Below are positions 26,030-34,887 of a stretch of DNA of 42,623 nucleotides, piece by piece. The notes under the pieces are model-generated. The model saw nothing but the letters and a program-made list of their open reading frames with translations. It was not told the DNA's origin and did no database searches. Every line of letters starts with the position of its first letter. Position 1 is the stretch's first letter. The position numbers and the translations under genes are program-made. Source of the stretch: Opitutales bacterium (GTDB lineage Bacteria; Verrucomicrobiota; Verrucomicrobiia; Opitutales; T3Sed10-336); contig SLTG01000125.1 in assembly GCA_007130045.1 (NCBI GenBank), positions 1 to 42,623 on the forward strand, given 5' to 3'.

Positions 26030-27036
26030 GATCGCGCCTCCGTCCACGCACGTTCCCCATCGAGTTCTCGTATACGCGAGGCCGGAATCTCCGGTCGAGG
26101 CTCGGGCGAGATCCCGTCGTCGGCGAACACCCCCGCCGCCCCCCATCCGACCGCCCGGGGTTCCTGCTCAGTCGAGAAGGCTACCCTTAGCGCCCCCTTC
26201 ATTCCGACCACCGTTTCAAGGGCCGAGGAAAACACGCATTTCGCATCCGTCTCCCGCAGAAGTTCCAGCAGGACCGAAGGTGAACCGGCCAGTGCCGGTT
26301 TGATCACAAACACGCCCTTCCACCTCCGCCCGATCCATTCCCTAAGCGATTCGATGGTTCCCACCGATTCGTCCAACGCGATCGGCACGGGAAATTCCGA
26401 CGCCAGCTTCTCGAGGTCGCTTCCACTCCTTACCGGCAACGGCTGTTCCAGAAATTCGACTCCCGAGTCCTCGATTTCCATTCCCCACTTCAACGCGGTC
26501 TTCCGATCGAGTCCTCCGTTGGCATCCAGCCGCCAAGCCGCCCCCGCCGGAACGGCGTCCCGGAGCCGCCGAAACCACTCCCGCTCGGCGGCGAACGGAT
26601 GCACGGCGATCTTCCATTTGAAAGTCCGGTAGCCCGCTTCCCAGAGCTCCCGCGCCCGCCGTACAGCCTCGCCGCCCGCGGGAAGCAGGCCCGCGACCGG
26701 CAGGTGTTCATGCCGAAAAACCTCTTCGCCCGGACGTTCGCGGAGGTCGGCCAATGCGCATTCCACCGCAAACCGGCAGCACGGCAAGACTGCCGGTACT
26801 GTCTCCAGATCCGCCGGATCGAAACATCCCTTTTGATTCCGGAAGAACGATTCGGCCTGATCGACACTCTCGGTCCCGAACGCCTCGATCGGAGCCGCCT
26901 CTCCGTAGCCTCGGCGTCCGTCCTCGTCGACCAACGCAACCAACACTCCCTCCCTCTCCTTCCAAGCGCCATGCCCCGTTTCCAGCGGTCGCCGGAATGG
27001 TCTTCGGTAACGCCTGTAGTCAAAAGTCAATTTCAC
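26026..27036 (-). CDS. menC: O-succinylbenzoate synthase-like enolase-superfamily enzyme
   Basis: A 336-residue enolase-superfamily enzyme. MenC dehydrates SHCHC to o-succinylbenzoate in menaquinone synthesis. Catalytic residues are visible: Lys140 and Lys142 in FKWKI, Asp171 in LDANGG, Glu197 in EQPL, Asp222 in LDES, and Lys246 in IKPAL. This set also fits dipeptide epimerases and muconate enzymes, but the short N-terminal domain and coupling to menE favour OSBS. The start is GTG at 27036 with a weak AAAGAG site, 4 bases after the permease stop. It overlaps menE by 4 bases. Confidence 0.85.
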   Translation of the reverse strand: MKLTFDYRRYRRPFRRPLETGHGAWKEREGVLVALVDEDGRRGYGEAAPIEAFGTESVDQAESFFRNQKGCFDPADLETVPAVLPCCRFAVECALADLRERPGEEVFRHEHLPVAGLLPAGGEAVRRARELWEAGYRTFKWKIAVHPFAAEREWFRRLRDAVPAGAAWRLDANGGLDRKTALKWGMEIEDSGVEFLEQPLPVRSGSDLEKLASEFPVPIALDESVGTIESLREWIGRRWKGVFVIKPALAGSPSVLLELLRETDAKCVFSSALETVVGMKGALRVAFSTEQEPRAVGWGAAGVFADDGISPEPRPEIPASRIRELDGERAWTEARS

Positions 27037-27040
27037 TCTT

Positions 27041-27886
27041 TCAGCCTTTGATTCCGGACGAAGCGACTCCCTTCACGAATCCCTTCTGAAACACCAGGAA
27101 CACCACGAGCACCGGAAGAATCATCATCACGCCGAAAGCCATGATGTCACCCCACTGAATCGGCGGCAACGTCTGAAATTCGGCGATGGCGACCGGCAGC
27201 GGCCGGTAGGTTTCGTGATCGACCACCATCAGCGGCCAGAGGTAGTTCCCCCAATGCATGAGAAAAGTCAGGATGGCCACGGTGGCAAAAGCCGGTTTTG
27301 CGAGCGGGACGATCAGCGTGAAAAACGTCCGCAACGCCCCCGCCCCATCCATGGCCGCCGCTTCCTCCATCTCTTTCGGAATCGTGAGAAAGAAGGAATA
27401 AAAAAGGTAGATGGAAAATGCGTTCGCGATAAACGGAACGATCTGAACCTGGTAACTGTTGCGCCAGCCAAATTCGATCATCTGGTAGAACAGCGGCACG
27501 GCGATCGCCTCGAACGGAAGGATCAGCAACGCCAGAACAAACCCGAAACAGAGTGTGCGCCCGCGCCACTGCATCCTGGCGAAAGCGTAAGCCGCCATCG
27601 AATTCACCACCAGGCCGCCCAGGACGATGCAGCCCGTGATGAACACCGAGTTGACAAAGAACCTGCCGAAATTCACCCGATCGAAGACGTCGCGGTAGTT
27701 CTGCAACGATGCCCCGCCCGGAAAAAGCGCCCGCCAGGTTCCCGCTTCGCGCAAAACAAGCTCGTCCGGCTTCAGGCTGGCAACGATCATAAACGCGATC
27801 GGGAGGAAAAAAACGGCCGTGCACACCAGGAGAACCGCGTAACTCGACGCCAACGGAAGAAGGCGGGATGCCGATCGCGGCTTCAT
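27041..27886 (-). CDS. Sugar-type ABC transporter permease, MalG-like
   Basis: A 281-residue inner-membrane permease of the CUT1/MalG class with six hydrophobic segments, beginning LASSYAVLLVCTAVFFLPIAFMIVASLK. The cytoplasmic EAA loop EMEEAAAMDGAGALRTFFTLIVPLAKPA, which contacts the ATPase, is conserved. The C-terminus FQKGFVKGVASSGIKG is the usual one for this class (...GLTAGAVKG). The ATG at 27886 overlaps the stop of the upstream permease as ATGA; the much longer open frame upstream is a shadow of that gene. The partner ATPase gene is not in the window, so a shared MsmK/UgpC-type ATPase is probably used. Confidence 0.92.
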   Translation of the reverse strand: MKPRSASRLLPLASSYAVLLVCTAVFFLPIAFMIVASLKPDELVLREAGTWRALFPGGASLQNYRDVFDRVNFGRFFVNSVFITGCIVLGGLVVNSMAAYAFARMQWRGRTLCFGFVLALLILPFEAIAVPLFYQMIEFGWRNSYQVQIVPFIANAFSIYLFYSFFLTIPKEMEEAAAMDGAGALRTFFTLIVPLAKPAFATVAILTFLMHWGNYLWPLMVVDHETYRPLPVAIAEFQTLPPIQWGDIMAFGVMMILPVLVVFLVFQKGFVKGVASSGIKG

Positions 27887-28821
27887 AATATCTCCCGCTC
27901 CTCCCGCAGCAGTTTCCTCTGGACGACAGCCAGACCGACAACGATCACGAAAAAGATCACTGTCATCGCGGCCGCCCGCGCCACCCGCGCCTCGGCGAAA
28001 CTTGTTCGGACGGCTTCGAACATGACCGTCGTCGTGGCGAGCTGCGGCCCCCCCTGCGTAAGGATGTCGACTTGGTCGAAAAGGCGAAAGGCAAGGATCG
28101 TGGTAACAATGACAACAAAAAAGATCGTATTCCTCATTTGCGGCAGAGTGACATGGAGAAACTGCCGCCACGGGCCCGCCCCTTCGACCGCCGCCGCCTC
28201 GTAAAGGGTTTCCGGCACGCCCTGACGCCCGGCCAGCATGATGACCATCTGAAATCCCGCTCCCTGCCAGATCGACATCACCATAATCGCCGGAAGCGCG
28301 AGCAGCGGGTCCCGCAGAAAGTCGCGCGGCGCCCACGCGCCGAAGGTTACGAGTTGGAGCATGCTGTTCATCAATCCGTCGGGACCGGGAGCCAGGAGCA
28401 GCTTCCAGACGATCGCCACAAGCGCCATGGGAAAGACCACGGGCATGAAGAACAGGGTACGAAAAAGGATTCGGCCGCGCAGTTGTTGATTCAAGAGCAA
28501 GGCAAGCCCCAATGCGAGGGCGGTTTGCACCGGCACCACCACCAGGGCGAACAGGGCGTTGTTGAAGAGGGCGCGGCGAAACGCCTCGTCTCCGAGCACC
28601 CTCCGGTACTGCTCCCAGCCCGCGAATTGGGTTTCCAGCGGCGAACCCATCCTGAGGTTCGTGAAGCTCAGGATGATCGCGATTGCGAACGGAACGGCGA
28701 CGAAAAGAAGCAGCCCGAAAAGCGCCGGCCCCGCCAGAAAGACCGCATCGAACGACCCCGACCCAAGAAGCCGTGCCAACGTCTGGCGAACGCCGCCCCG
28801 TTTCGTCTCCTCCGCACTCAC
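27883..28821 (-). CDS. Sugar-type ABC transporter permease, MalF-like
   Basis: A 312-residue CUT1/UgpA-type permease with about six membrane helices; the first is VFLAGPALFGLLLFVAVPFAIAIILSF at about 27-53. Typical features are the FxGxxNY-like periplasmic segment (FAGWEQYRRVL), LFFMPVVFPMALVAIVWKLLL, and the EAA loop ETLYEAAAVEGAGPWRQFLHVTLPQMRNT. It shares 4-base ATGA overlaps with the binding protein upstream and with the second permease downstream, so the three are translationally coupled. The transported solute cannot be read from the sequence. Confidence 0.92.
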   Translation of the reverse strand: MSAEETKRGGVRQTLARLLGSGSFDAVFLAGPALFGLLLFVAVPFAIAIILSFTNLRMGSPLETQFAGWEQYRRVLGDEAFRRALFNNALFALVVVPVQTALALGLALLLNQQLRGRILFRTLFFMPVVFPMALVAIVWKLLLAPGPDGLMNSMLQLVTFGAWAPRDFLRDPLLALPAIMVMSIWQGAGFQMVIMLAGRQGVPETLYEAAAVEGAGPWRQFLHVTLPQMRNTIFFVVIVTTILAFRLFDQVDILTQGGPQLATTTVMFEAVRTSFAEARVARAAAMTVIFFVIVVGLAVVQRKLLREEREIL

Positions 28822-30149
28822 CTGCGCCTGTACCCCTGGTTGTCTTCGATGTCCTCCTCGATCACCCGCACCATCCGATCAAGCACCGCCCCGACGTCGG
28901 CGCCGTCCCGGATGTCCTGGAAACCGGATTCGAATACGGACGTGATGACCGGATACGCGGGCGTGCGGGGACGCGGAACCGCGCTGATTTCCAATTGCTC
29001 CACGAAAAGACGCAGAGGGCCTTCGTCGCCGAAAAGACCGGACCGATCGATCGCCGCGCGCCGCGCGGGAACCGCGCCGTTGGCGTCGGTCATCCGCAGC
29101 ACCTCGTCGGGTTCCAGGAGAAACTCGAGAAACCGCATCGCCGCCTCCGGGTGGTGGGCACGGCGGGTGATGCCCCAGTTCCATGACCCCTGCCCCGTGC
29201 GCGATCCCTCCCCGAAATCCGGCAACGGAAGCAACAGGAGATCCTCTCCCAGTGCCTCCGAGTACCGGGTGTAGTCCCAGTGCCCCGACCAGGACAGAGC
29301 GGCCGCCCGCTCGACAAAAGCCGCGTCATCGATATTCGGATGAACGTATCCGTTTTCGAACCACGACTGCAATTGCGTCATCGCCCGAACGGCATCGGGC
29401 CCGTTGAGAACGCCGTCGGCGCGGAGATACGTATCCCGGTCGATCAGGTCGGCGCCGGCGGACTGGAGAATCGGCGAGAAGGCATAACAGTACCATTCGC
29501 CGGTGTAGTTCACTTTCAAATCGAGAACCGGACGTCCGCCGGCCTCATCGAAAAGCGCAGCGAGGATTTCCTCGAATTCCTCGACCGTCCATGCCTCCTC
29601 AATGCCGCCCGGCACACGGGCGCCCACGGCCTCCAGCCGGCGTCGATCCGCGTACAGTCCGAGGCCCGAATCGAACACCCCGACCGAGTACAGCTCCCCG
29701 TCGTAGGTGCCCTGCTCGATGATCGACGGCAGAAGGTCGCGGCGAACGTCTTCCGACAGGAGATCATCGATCGGGATCAGGTGTTCCTGCCAGACGTAGT
29801 TGTACAGGAACGGTCCGTCGAATTCGAGCAGATCGGGCAGATCTCCGGAGAGCGCGGCGGCCTGCACCCGCGCGTTGTAATCGCCTTCCGGGACAATGGT
29901 CATGTCAACGCGGATGGCGTCCTGCATTTCATTGAACTCCTCCACCTGGCCGCGGATGGTCTCCCGCTCGGGCGCCTGCCCGGAGTGCACCCAGATGTAG
30001 ACCATTTCCCGGCCTTCATCGTCGTACGCGGCCGGTTCGGGCTGCCCGCAACCGGAGAGAAAAAGCGGCAGTCCCGCCAACGGCCACGGAAACAGGCGGA
30101 GACCGACAACGATTTTCCGCAAACCCACTTCCAATCCAAAAGCTTTCAT
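28818..30149 (-). CDS. Extracellular solute-binding lipoprotein, sugar ABC type
   Basis: A 443-residue family 1 solute-binding protein. A lipoprotein signal peptide ends in the lipobox LFLSGC with Cys34. The mature start EMVYIWVHSGQAPERETIRGQVEEFNE and the segments YNARVQAAALSGDLPDLLEFDG, IPIDDLL, and NWGITRRAHHPEAAMRFLEFLL are typical of sugar or glycerol-phosphate importers. Aromatic residues such as WYCYAF and SWNW may line the ligand site. The start at 30149 is chosen because it gives the best signal peptide; an AGGA lies 9 bases upstream. First gene of the operon with two permeases, menC and menE. Confidence 0.92.
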   Translation of the reverse strand: MKAFGLEVGLRKIVVGLRLFPWPLAGLPLFLSGCGQPEPAAYDDEGREMVYIWVHSGQAPERETIRGQVEEFNEMQDAIRVDMTIVPEGDYNARVQAAALSGDLPDLLEFDGPFLYNYVWQEHLIPIDDLLSEDVRRDLLPSIIEQGTYDGELYSVGVFDSGLGLYADRRRLEAVGARVPGGIEEAWTVEEFEEILAALFDEAGGRPVLDLKVNYTGEWYCYAFSPILQSAGADLIDRDTYLRADGVLNGPDAVRAMTQLQSWFENGYVHPNIDDAAFVERAAALSWSGHWDYTRYSEALGEDLLLLPLPDFGEGSRTGQGSWNWGITRRAHHPEAAMRFLEFLLEPDEVLRMTDANGAVPARRAAIDRSGLFGDEGPLRLFVEQLEISAVPRPRTPAYPVITSVFESGFQDIRDGADVGAVLDRMVRVIEEDIEDNQGYRRR

Positions 30150-30264
30150 ACCGTTCGATCCTATCAGGAAGGCGAATCGAGCCAAGCCTGGAAAAGGCTG
30201 CGAGGGGTCGTTGAAAGATTGAAACCCGGAGCGAGTGCGCTCAATCCATAAACTGTTCCCGTGA

Positions 30265-30270
30265 TTATAC
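30265..30270 (-). promoter_or_regulatory. Possible -10 box of the ABC-men operon
   Basis: A perfect TATAAT lies on the minus strand 116 bases upstream of the lipoprotein start codon. No good -35 hexamer is found at 16-19 bases upstream, so an activator may be needed or the match may be chance. The 292-base spacer 30150-30441 holds nothing else I can support. Confidence 0.3.
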
Positions 30271-30441
30271 TGCCCGTGCTCAAGTTTTCGGAACTTTCTC
30301 CCGCTCTAAATCCTAACGATTCCCCTCTTGAGCCGGGGGGGGACCATGCGCCGGAAAGGCCGGTTGCTTACGGATCTGTCGCCCCTTGCGCCACCCGATG
30401 GGCTGGTCGGGAGAAGACGGAACGGTACGATACGCAAGGCT

Positions 30442-31356
30442 TTACCCCAACAGGTTTCGCGCGGCTTCCATGTAGCGCTCCTGAGTACCGCGGACTACTT
30501 CATCGGGCAGCGCGGGGGCGGGAGGCTGTTTGTTCCAGCCGGTCTGATTGAGAAAATCGCGGACGTACTGTTTGTCGAAGCTCGGCTGGGGACGCCCGGG
30601 CTCGTACCGGTCGGCCGGCCAGTAGCGCGAGGAGTCGGGAGTAAGCACCTCGTCGATGAGATAGAGTTTTCCCGCCTCGTCCGTACCGAATTCGAATTTT
30701 GTATCCGCGAGAATCAAACCGGCTTTCTCCGCCCGTTCGTGTCCCCGGGCGTACAGGCGAAGGCTGGCGGTCCTGACTTCGTCGAACCGTTCCCGGCCCA
30801 GTTCCTGCGCGCACTCTTCTTCGGTAATCGGCAGATCGTGCCCTTCTTTCGCCTTGGTGGTGGGAGTAAAGATTGGGGACGGCAGCCGGTCCGCCTCTCG
30901 AAGGTCGTCGGGCGGCGTATGCCCGCAAATCGTTCCGGTTTCCCGGTAGGATTCCCACCCGCTCCCCGCGAGATAACCGCGAACGACGCACTCCACAGTC
31001 AACGGCCGCAGTTTGCGAACGACCATGCTCCGCAGCCTTAATTCCGGATTGTCGGGAAAAATCTCCAGCAACCGTTGCTCCTGGTCCGGAAGCATGTGGT
31101 TCGGTATCAGCTCGCGGGTCTCGCGGAACCAGTGCAGGCTAATTTGCGTCAGAATCGCTCCTTTGCCGGGAATACCCGGCTGAAGGATCACATCGAACGC
31201 CGAGATACGATCCGTTGCCACAATAAGAAGCGCGTCGCCGGCATCGAAAATTTCCCTGACCTTTCCGGATCCCAGACGAGGATAGGAAAGGTCCGCGATT
31301 CGAACGATCGCCGGAGATGCAAGTGTTGCGGAAAGTTCTTGTAAATGAATTTTCAT
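30442..31356 (-). CDS. purC: Phosphoribosylaminoimidazole-succinocarboxamide synthase
   Basis: A 304-residue SAICAR synthetase, which joins aspartate to CAIR with ATP in purine synthesis. Motifs include GSGKVREIFDAGDALLIVATDRISAFDVIL, LRPLTVECVVRGYLAGSGW, FTPTTKAKEGHD, LILADTKFEFG and LIDEVLTPDSSRYWP. It belongs to the longer class of about 300 residues seen in yeast and some bacteria, not the 240-residue E. coli class. The ATG at 31356 gives the N-terminus MKIHLQELS; a longer form from 31404 adds 16 residues and is less likely. It stands alone on the minus strand, divergent from tRNA-Glu. Confidence 0.96.
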   Translation of the reverse strand: MKIHLQELSATLASPAIVRIADLSYPRLGSGKVREIFDAGDALLIVATDRISAFDVILQPGIPGKGAILTQISLHWFRETRELIPNHMLPDQEQRLLEIFPDNPELRLRSMVVRKLRPLTVECVVRGYLAGSGWESYRETGTICGHTPPDDLREADRLPSPIFTPTTKAKEGHDLPITEEECAQELGRERFDEVRTASLRLYARGHERAEKAGLILADTKFEFGTDEAGKLYLIDEVLTPDSSRYWPADRYEPGRPQPSFDKQYVRDFLNQTGWNKQPPAPALPDEVVRGTQERYMEAARNLLG

Positions 31357-31498
31357 CCTGGAATCAGACGGTCCATTGCTGAATTCAGGAAGACTAAACA
31401 GCAATCTTAAACCGGCGTGATTCCGGCGGTATTGTCCGGCAATGCACGGGCTGAACGCGGTTTGTGAAAGAATTTAGGAAATTTTCTCAAAAAAAGAC

Positions 31499-31526
31499 TT
31501 GCGGGAGGGGGTGCGCAAACTACCTT
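31499..31526 (+). promoter_or_regulatory. Possible promoter of tRNA-Glu
   Basis: TTGCGG (31499-31504) and TACCTT (31521-31526) are 16 bases apart, ending 17 bases before the mature tRNA. The match to consensus is partial, but the position is right for a tRNA promoter. A similar TTGCG box lies upstream of tRNA-Leu. Confidence 0.35.
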
Positions 31527-31543
31527 GGAACTTTTCCGGCCGT

Positions 31544-31621
31544 GTCCCCTTCGTCTAGCCCGGCCCAGGACACCAGGTTTTCATCCTGGCGACAGGGGTT
31601 CGAATCCCCTAGGGGACGCCA
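31544..31621 (+). tRNA. tRNA-Glu(UUC)
   Basis: A complete cloverleaf: acceptor GTCCCCT/AGGGGAC, D stem GTCT/GGAC, anticodon stem CCAGG/CCTGG with loop TTTTCAT (anticodon TTC), T arm AGGGG-TTCGAAT-CCCCT, discriminator G and an encoded CCA. The D loop is C-rich and slightly large. Confidence 0.96.
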
Positions 31622-31622
31622 C

Positions 31623-31654
31623 AATAAAGCCAATCCTTGCGGATTGGCTTTATT
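31623..31654 (+). terminator. Hairpin terminator after tRNA-Glu
   Basis: A perfect 14-base stem (31623-31636 with 31641-31654) with the tetraloop TTGC follows directly after the tRNA. The right arm and the next bases are T-rich (TTTATTTCTT). It should end the tRNA transcript before thiL. Confidence 0.8.
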
Positions 31655-31683
31655 TCTTGCAGAAAAGAGCCGTATCCACCGCA

Positions 31684-32730
31684 ATGCATCCACTTAATCC
31701 GAATCCCGGAATTACCGTCGGGCAACTCGGCGAGATCGAGCTGATCCGCCGGATCACGGAGTGGCTTGGGTCCGTCAACCCGCCGTCGCCCGAGGGGATA
31801 GGCGATGATTGCGCGGTGTATCAGCCCGAGGGCGGCCGCCCCCAGTTGATCACGACCGACCCGGTGATCGATGGCTATCATTTCGATGACACCGTACCGC
31901 CCGGGTGCGTGGGGGCAAAACTGCTCAAACGCAACATCAGCGACGTCGCCGCCATGGGCGGACGTCCCCATCGGGCGGTCTTGTCGCTCGCATTGCCGGC
32001 GACGACCGGCCTGGAATGGTTGCGGGATTTCTGCGGCGGCCTGCGCGAGTGCGCACTGGAGTACGAGACGTTGGTGGTGGGAGGTGACGTGGCCCAGACG
32101 TCGGGACCGTTGACGGCCAATCTGACATTGATCGGCGACGCGCCGTCCGGACGGGTGTTGACGCGCCGGGGCGCGGCCATCGGCGATCACCTCCTCGTTA
32201 CCGGGGAACTCGGCGGCAGCCTTAAGGGACATCACTACCGCTTCTCGCCGAGGGTGAAGGAAGGAGTCTGGCTGGCGGGGCTCCCGGAGGTGCGCGCCAT
32301 GATCGACTTGAGCGACGGGCTGGCGAAGGATCTTCCCGCTCTTCTCCCTCAGGACGGGCAGGCGGAGCTGGATTGGGAGGCGCTTCCGATCCGTGAGGAA
32401 GTTCCTCGCGAGCCCGGCGATGACGTTGCCGACCGGTGGGTTCACGCGCTCTGCGACGGCGAGGACTACGAGCTCCTTTTCACCCTCGACGAAACCGCCT
32501 CCGTCCCCGATTTCCTTCGTCGCTGGCAGGCCGCCTTACCGACGCGCGTAACGTTAATCGGAAGTATCGCGCATCTACCGGAGGACGCGACCGAAGCCCC
32601 GCCCATTCGGATTCCTCCGGGTTACCCGCAACTCAAGTCCCTGCGGGCCCACGAACATTTCCGGACCGCCCGGCCGCATCGCGGCTATAACATTCGTTTG
32701 AAGCAAAGCCCCCCGAACCAGGCGCCATGA
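31684..32730 (+). CDS. thiL: Thiamine-monophosphate kinase
   Basis: A 348-residue ThiL, which phosphorylates thiamine monophosphate to the active diphosphate. The N-terminal metal/ATP motif EGIGDDCAVY is at about 37-45. TTDPVIDGYHFD, LLKRNISDVAAMGGRP and VVGGDVAQTSGPL follow, then IDLSDGLAKDLPALL in the C-terminal half and the DGEDYELLFT segment. All belong to the PurM-like fold of ThiL. The ATG at 31684 starts just after the tRNA-Glu terminator; the longer open frame runs through the tRNA and is not real. The stop overlaps tsaE as ATGA. Confidence 0.95.
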   Translation: MHPLNPNPGITVGQLGEIELIRRITEWLGSVNPPSPEGIGDDCAVYQPEGGRPQLITTDPVIDGYHFDDTVPPGCVGAKLLKRNISDVAAMGGRPHRAVLSLALPATTGLEWLRDFCGGLRECALEYETLVVGGDVAQTSGPLTANLTLIGDAPSGRVLTRRGAAIGDHLLVTGELGGSLKGHHYRFSPRVKEGVWLAGLPEVRAMIDLSDGLAKDLPALLPQDGQAELDWEALPIREEVPREPGDDVADRWVHALCDGEDYELLFTLDETASVPDFLRRWQAALPTRVTLIGSIAHLPEDATEAPPIRIPPGYPQLKSLRAHEHFRTARPHRGYNIRLKQSPPNQAP

Positions 32731-33161
32731 ACATCATCGACAAACTGAAACACGGGCTGACCACCCAAACCGCCGAGGAGACCCGGTCCGCTGCCGAAGA
32801 GCTGGCCGCACTCCTCCCGCCGGACTGCACTCTTGCCCTGAGCGGCGACCTCGGCGCCGGCAAGACCACGTTCGTTCAAGGGCTGGCGAAGGGTTGGGGC
32901 ATTCAGAAACCGGTGACAAGTCCTACGTTCAACCTTTACACTTTTTACGAGGGAAAACGAAACCTCATTCATTTCGATGCCTACCGCCTGAACTCCGCCG
33001 CCCAGGCGGAAGATCTGGTCATCGAGGATTTTCTGCACTCCCCTTACTGTCTCGCGGTGGAGTGGCCGGAAAACGTTGAGGGCTGGATTCCCCCTCCGGT
33101 ACTGCGCCTTTTCTTCGCCATCACGGGGCGAGAGCAACACGGAATTCAGCTCGAAGATTGA
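32727..33161 (+). CDS. tsaE: tRNA threonylcarbamoyladenosine biosynthesis ATPase TsaE
   Basis: A 144-residue P-loop ATPase that works with TsaB and TsaD to form t6A on ANN-decoding tRNAs. The Walker A loop SGDLGAGKTT is at residues 39-48, followed by FVQGLAKGWGI, VTSPTFNLYTFYEG, LIHFDAYRL and VEWPENVEGWIP, the standard TsaE order. Length is normal. It is coupled to thiL by a 4-base overlap (32727-32730). It converges with the unknown 571-residue gene, 10 bases between stops. Confidence 0.95.
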   Translation: MNIIDKLKHGLTTQTAEETRSAAEELAALLPPDCTLALSGDLGAGKTTFVQGLAKGWGIQKPVTSPTFNLYTFYEGKRNLIHFDAYRLNSAAQAEDLVIEDFLHSPYCLAVEWPENVEGWIPPPVLRLFFAITGREQHGIQLED

Positions 33162-33171
33162 ACGGGGCGAG

Positions 33172-34887
33172 CTACGATTGATCCGCCTTCGGAGTATCAA
33201 GGTTGCGCTCGGTCTTCTCGAAGGTCGATACCGCGTCATCGTCCCTCGGCGGCGTCGTTCGCGCCGATTCCTCTGCGCCGGCGGACGGATCGGTGCCGGT
33301 GGGCTCTTCGGTCTCCCATGCTTCATCCGAAGGCGCCGGCTGGGAATCACCGGGGCCATCCGTTTCCATCGCCGCCGGGCCTGTCTCAGTGGAAGCCGAA
33401 TCCGCTCCGGATTCCCGTTCATTGATCTGCGACTCGGTGTCGTCTCCTTCCGAATCCGATTTCGCATTCACGACCGGCTGGACGAACAGGCGTCCATCGG
33501 AATACTCGGTCACGTACCCCTCGGTCAGGAGCCAGCGCAAATCCAAAATCATTCGCTTGACTCGCGGATCCTCGGGAACCGAGGTCCCGCCCCCTGAAGG
33601 ATGCGGCTGGGCGGCCGACTCGCCGTCCGCGCTCTCGCTCTCGGCATTTTCGGGGGTGGCGGTAATCCCGAGGTGAGCCTCCGGCAGGCGGCTTGCGGGT
33701 ATCATCGGATTGTCTTCAAGAAAGCGGATCAACTCCTGGACAGACTCGGAAAAGATCTGGTCCGGCTGCCGAAACTTACGACGCACCGTGCAGACGTAGG
33801 AAACGCCGTGCGAACCTTTCTTATAGATGTGAAATCTCTGCCGCCGGAGCCGCCCTCGCAATCCGTTCGCCGTCTCCAGGGGGAAACGGCGCTGCTTTTC
33901 AATCAATCCTTCGATCGACCGCCGAATTCTTCCTTCAGGCAATTCCTCGACCTTCGTTCCTGAAAAGCGGGCCGTCTTGGCGGCGCGAACGACCCGGTCG
34001 CGAAAATGCTTCAGGAGAAACGTCCGAGCTTCCGCGGCGGAATCGAACGAAGGCCGCTCTCCGGCGACCTCTTCCTTGAACGTATAGCGCGTTTGCTTTC
34101 TCATACTCTCAACCCACGCGTTCACCGTTTCCGCGTCCTTGACCGTTTCGATCGCATTCTTGAATCGCTCGAACGGGACGTCCGGAAGACGGGTGGTATG
34201 ATGTTGAGCCAAAATCTGGGCGTAGCGGTGGTAGTTCGGCGGAGCGAGCAATTCGCCGGTTATCGAGCAGCGACACACGTACTGGAAGTTGCCTTTCGGC
34301 GGCTCCACATCGACCACCTCGGTTTCGAAAAACGAGTCAAGATGGGCAGTCATTACGTGGCCCACGGCGTCCTCCTCCCGCTCGAACGGAATGCCGTCGG
34401 GAACCGATATGTACAGGCTGGGCACGGTTCCGTCGTTTTCGTCGGGGATGCTCTTGACAACCACAACGTATCGCTCCGGCTTGGCCAGGATCAACCTGGC
34501 GATCTCAAAGAGCTCGTACGTTCTGCACGAATGCCTCATCGCCTCGCACATCGCCGCGAAACCCGCCTCATCCGGCAAAAATTGCGCATCGACCGTCGGA
34601 ACAAACGGGTGCGTTTCCCGCCTGGCGCCTCGCCCCTTTCCCGCGTCGCGTCCGCCGTAAGCGCCAGCGGAGGGCTTCCGCGCCGGACGGCGGTCCTGCC
34701 GCGGGCCGGCGCCCCCGGAGCCCGGCTTCGTCCCTTCCTTCCGCGCTCCGCCACGGCTGGCAGATCCGGACGACGAGGACGGGCGGTGACTCCAATTCGG
34801 ACCGAAATCCAAGCTCTGAAGTTGCGCCAGATCGACTTTCTCGGATTTCTTGTCTTCTCCAGGGGTGTTTTCTTCTTTGTTGTCCAT
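33172..34887 (-). CDS. Conserved-looking protein of unknown function, 571 residues
   Basis: I do not recognise this protein. It has three zones. Residues 1-92 are disordered and very rich in Gly, Ser, Arg and Lys (SSSSGSASRGGARKEG, KGRGARRE). Residues about 93-445 look folded, with hydrophobic and charged segments such as FLPDEAGFAAMCEAMRHSC, ELFEIARLILAKPERYVVVV and RRFPLETANGLRGRLRRQRF, plus His- and Cys-containing stretches (FQYVCRCSITGELLAPPNYH). Residues about 485-571 are acidic and disordered. There is no signal peptide or membrane helix. The basic tail suggests nucleic-acid or ribosome binding. The ATG at 34887 is preceded by a weak AGTAGAG. It stands alone. Confidence 0.85.
   Translation of the reverse strand: MDNKEENTPGEDKKSEKVDLAQLQSLDFGPNWSHRPSSSSGSASRGGARKEGTKPGSGGAGPRQDRRPARKPSAGAYGGRDAGKGRGARRETHPFVPTVDAQFLPDEAGFAAMCEAMRHSCRTYELFEIARLILAKPERYVVVVKSIPDENDGTVPSLYISVPDGIPFEREEDAVGHVMTAHLDSFFETEVVDVEPPKGNFQYVCRCSITGELLAPPNYHRYAQILAQHHTTRLPDVPFERFKNAIETVKDAETVNAWVESMRKQTRYTFKEEVAGERPSFDSAAEARTFLLKHFRDRVVRAAKTARFSGTKVEELPEGRIRRSIEGLIEKQRRFPLETANGLRGRLRRQRFHIYKKGSHGVSYVCTVRRKFRQPDQIFSESVQELIRFLEDNPMIPASRLPEAHLGITATPENAESESADGESAAQPHPSGGGTSVPEDPRVKRMILDLRWLLTEGYVTEYSDGRLFVQPVVNAKSDSEGDDTESQINERESGADSASTETGPAAMETDGPGDSQPAPSDEAWETEEPTGTDPSAGAEESARTTPPRDDDAVSTFEKTERNLDTPKADQS

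Noticed and set aside
27215-29274. Long plus-strand open frames (up to 400 codons)
   Set aside because: They mirror the two ABC permeases and part of the binding protein. Their translations are rich in Arg, His and Gln without any domain.
30335-30342. Run of eight G, possible phase-variable tract
   Set aside because: It is in a spacer and not within or just before a plus-strand gene start, so slippage would have no evident effect.
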